Shown piece by piece: positions 63,596 through 64,000 of a DNA stretch of 64,000 nt. The notes below the pieces were generated by a model. It saw only the letters and a program-made list of their open reading frames with translations, was not told the origin of the DNA and made no database searches. The stretch lies in NCBI RefSeq assembly GCF_015352425.1, contig NZ_JADKNH010000014.1, positions 1 to 64,000 of the forward strand, read 5' to 3'. The translations under genes and the position numbers were made by a program. The stretch's first letter is position 1. The number at the start of each line of letters is the position of its first letter. Origin of the DNA: Fusibacter ferrireducens. GTDB lineage: Bacteria; Bacillota; Clostridia; Peptostreptococcales; Acidaminobacteraceae.

Positions 63596-64000
63596 ATGAG
63601 GGATTTATCTTCATGTACCCCTATTGAAGTGAGGCAGATGATCAGAAACAATGAGGTGAAATCGCCCACTGCTGGAATGTGTCACGGCTATGCGCAAGGG
63701 AATTTGGTGATCTTGCCTAAGGCCTTGGCGTATGATTTTTTACTGTTCACACAGCGCAATCCAAAGCCATGTCCAGTGCTTGAAGTGAGCGATGTGGGAA
63801 TCAAAACGTTGAAAATTGCAAAGGATTCAGATATTGCCACGGACATACCGAAGTATAGGGTGTATAAAAAGGGCATTCTTGAAGGCGAGTATGACCATTT
63901 GAACTCAATGTGGAGAACGGATTTTGTCTCCTTTATACTGGGGTGTAGCTTTACTTTCGAATCCGCTCTGATGGACGAGGGCATTGGCGTAAGGCATATA
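63596..64000 (+). CDS. DUF1445 protein (YcsI/D-glutamate cyclase family), cut by the window end
   Basis: The first 135 residues are visible; the frame is open at the window edge. AGMCHGYAQGNLVILPKALA, LLFTQRNPKPCPVLEV, TDIPKYRVYKKG and FILGCSFTFESALM are the DUF1445 pattern. The mammalian member, DGLUCY, converts D-glutamate to 5-oxo-D-proline, so in this operon it may feed D-glutamate into oxoproline degradation. The full family length is about 260 residues. AAAGGAGG precedes the ATG. Confidence 0.9.
   Translation, partial: MRDLSSCTPIEVRQMIRNNEVKSPTAGMCHGYAQGNLVILPKALAYDFLLFTQRNPKPCPVLEVSDVGIKTLKIAKDSDIATDIPKYRVYKKGILEGEYDHLNSMWRTDFVSFILGCSFTFESALMDEGIGVRHI

Overview
The window looks like chromosomal DNA of a low-GC, Gram-positive, anaerobic Clostridia-type bacterium. 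The support is AT-rich intergenic DNA, strong AGGAGG ribosome binding sites, frequent TTG/GTG starts, sigma-A type promoters with 17-bp spacers, an FMN riboswitch of Firmicutes type, an H-NOX/chemoreceptor fusion and an Opp transporter of clostridial type. A relative of Fusibacter is my guess; the sequence alone cannot prove the genus.

Layout. 1-0.7 kb: tail of a DDE transposase and a decayed ORF. 0.9-5.4 kb: MATE exporter, a histidinol-dehydrogenase-family gene beside a cupin gene, and an EndoU-type toxin with a MafI-type immunity gene. 5.7-6.5 kb: FMN riboswitch and riboflavin transporter ribU. 6.7-15.4 kb: a nearly complete yhf locus (yhfZ, yhfY, yhfU, yhfT, an added amidase-signature gene, php, yhfS, yhfX, yhfW), whose pathway is not established to my knowledge. 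15.6-21.5 kb: H-NOX chemoreceptor, a 7TM sensor with a CheA-like ATPase domain, and an orphan BREX-type P-loop ATPase. 21.7-26.3 kb: BaiN-like flavoprotein, Fur-controlled feoA-feoB-cysteine-rich protein, and an EamA transporter. 26.7-34.1 kb: FliK-like and FlhB-tail-like genes, yaaR, pcrA, ligA. 34.9-41.0 kb: oppBCDF and oppA. 41.3-46.4 kb: AIR-synthase-like protein, cell-wall amidase, rph, rdgB, yfcE. 46.5-47.0 kb: five tRNA genes (Pro, Arg, His, Gln, Lys). 47.1-48.2 kb: orphan substrate-binding lipoprotein. 48.3-54.7 kb: divergent arginine genes argGH and argJBD. 54.9-64 kb: a sodium/solute symporter, sensor kinase and sigma-54 activator, followed by a sigma-54 promoter and a 5-oxoproline operon (pxpA, Nramp-like transporter, pxpB, pxpC, DUF1445).

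How parts work together. The yhf genes look like one metabolic unit with its own GntR-type regulator; two matching 24-bp dyads (6660-6683, 7654-7677) may be its operators. The last 9 kb looks like an uptake, sensing and degradation module: symporter, NtrB/NtrC-like pair, then a textbook -24/-12 element in front of pxpA. The H-NOX domain keeps all three residues known to stabilise bound O2 in the Thermoanaerobacter protein, so an oxygen-sensing taxis receptor is predicted.

Two families of short dispersed repeats sit in intergenic DNA: family A (about 99 bp, three copies) and family B (about 120 bp with terminal inverted repeats, two copies in opposite orientation). No CRISPR array, rRNA gene or prophage was seen.
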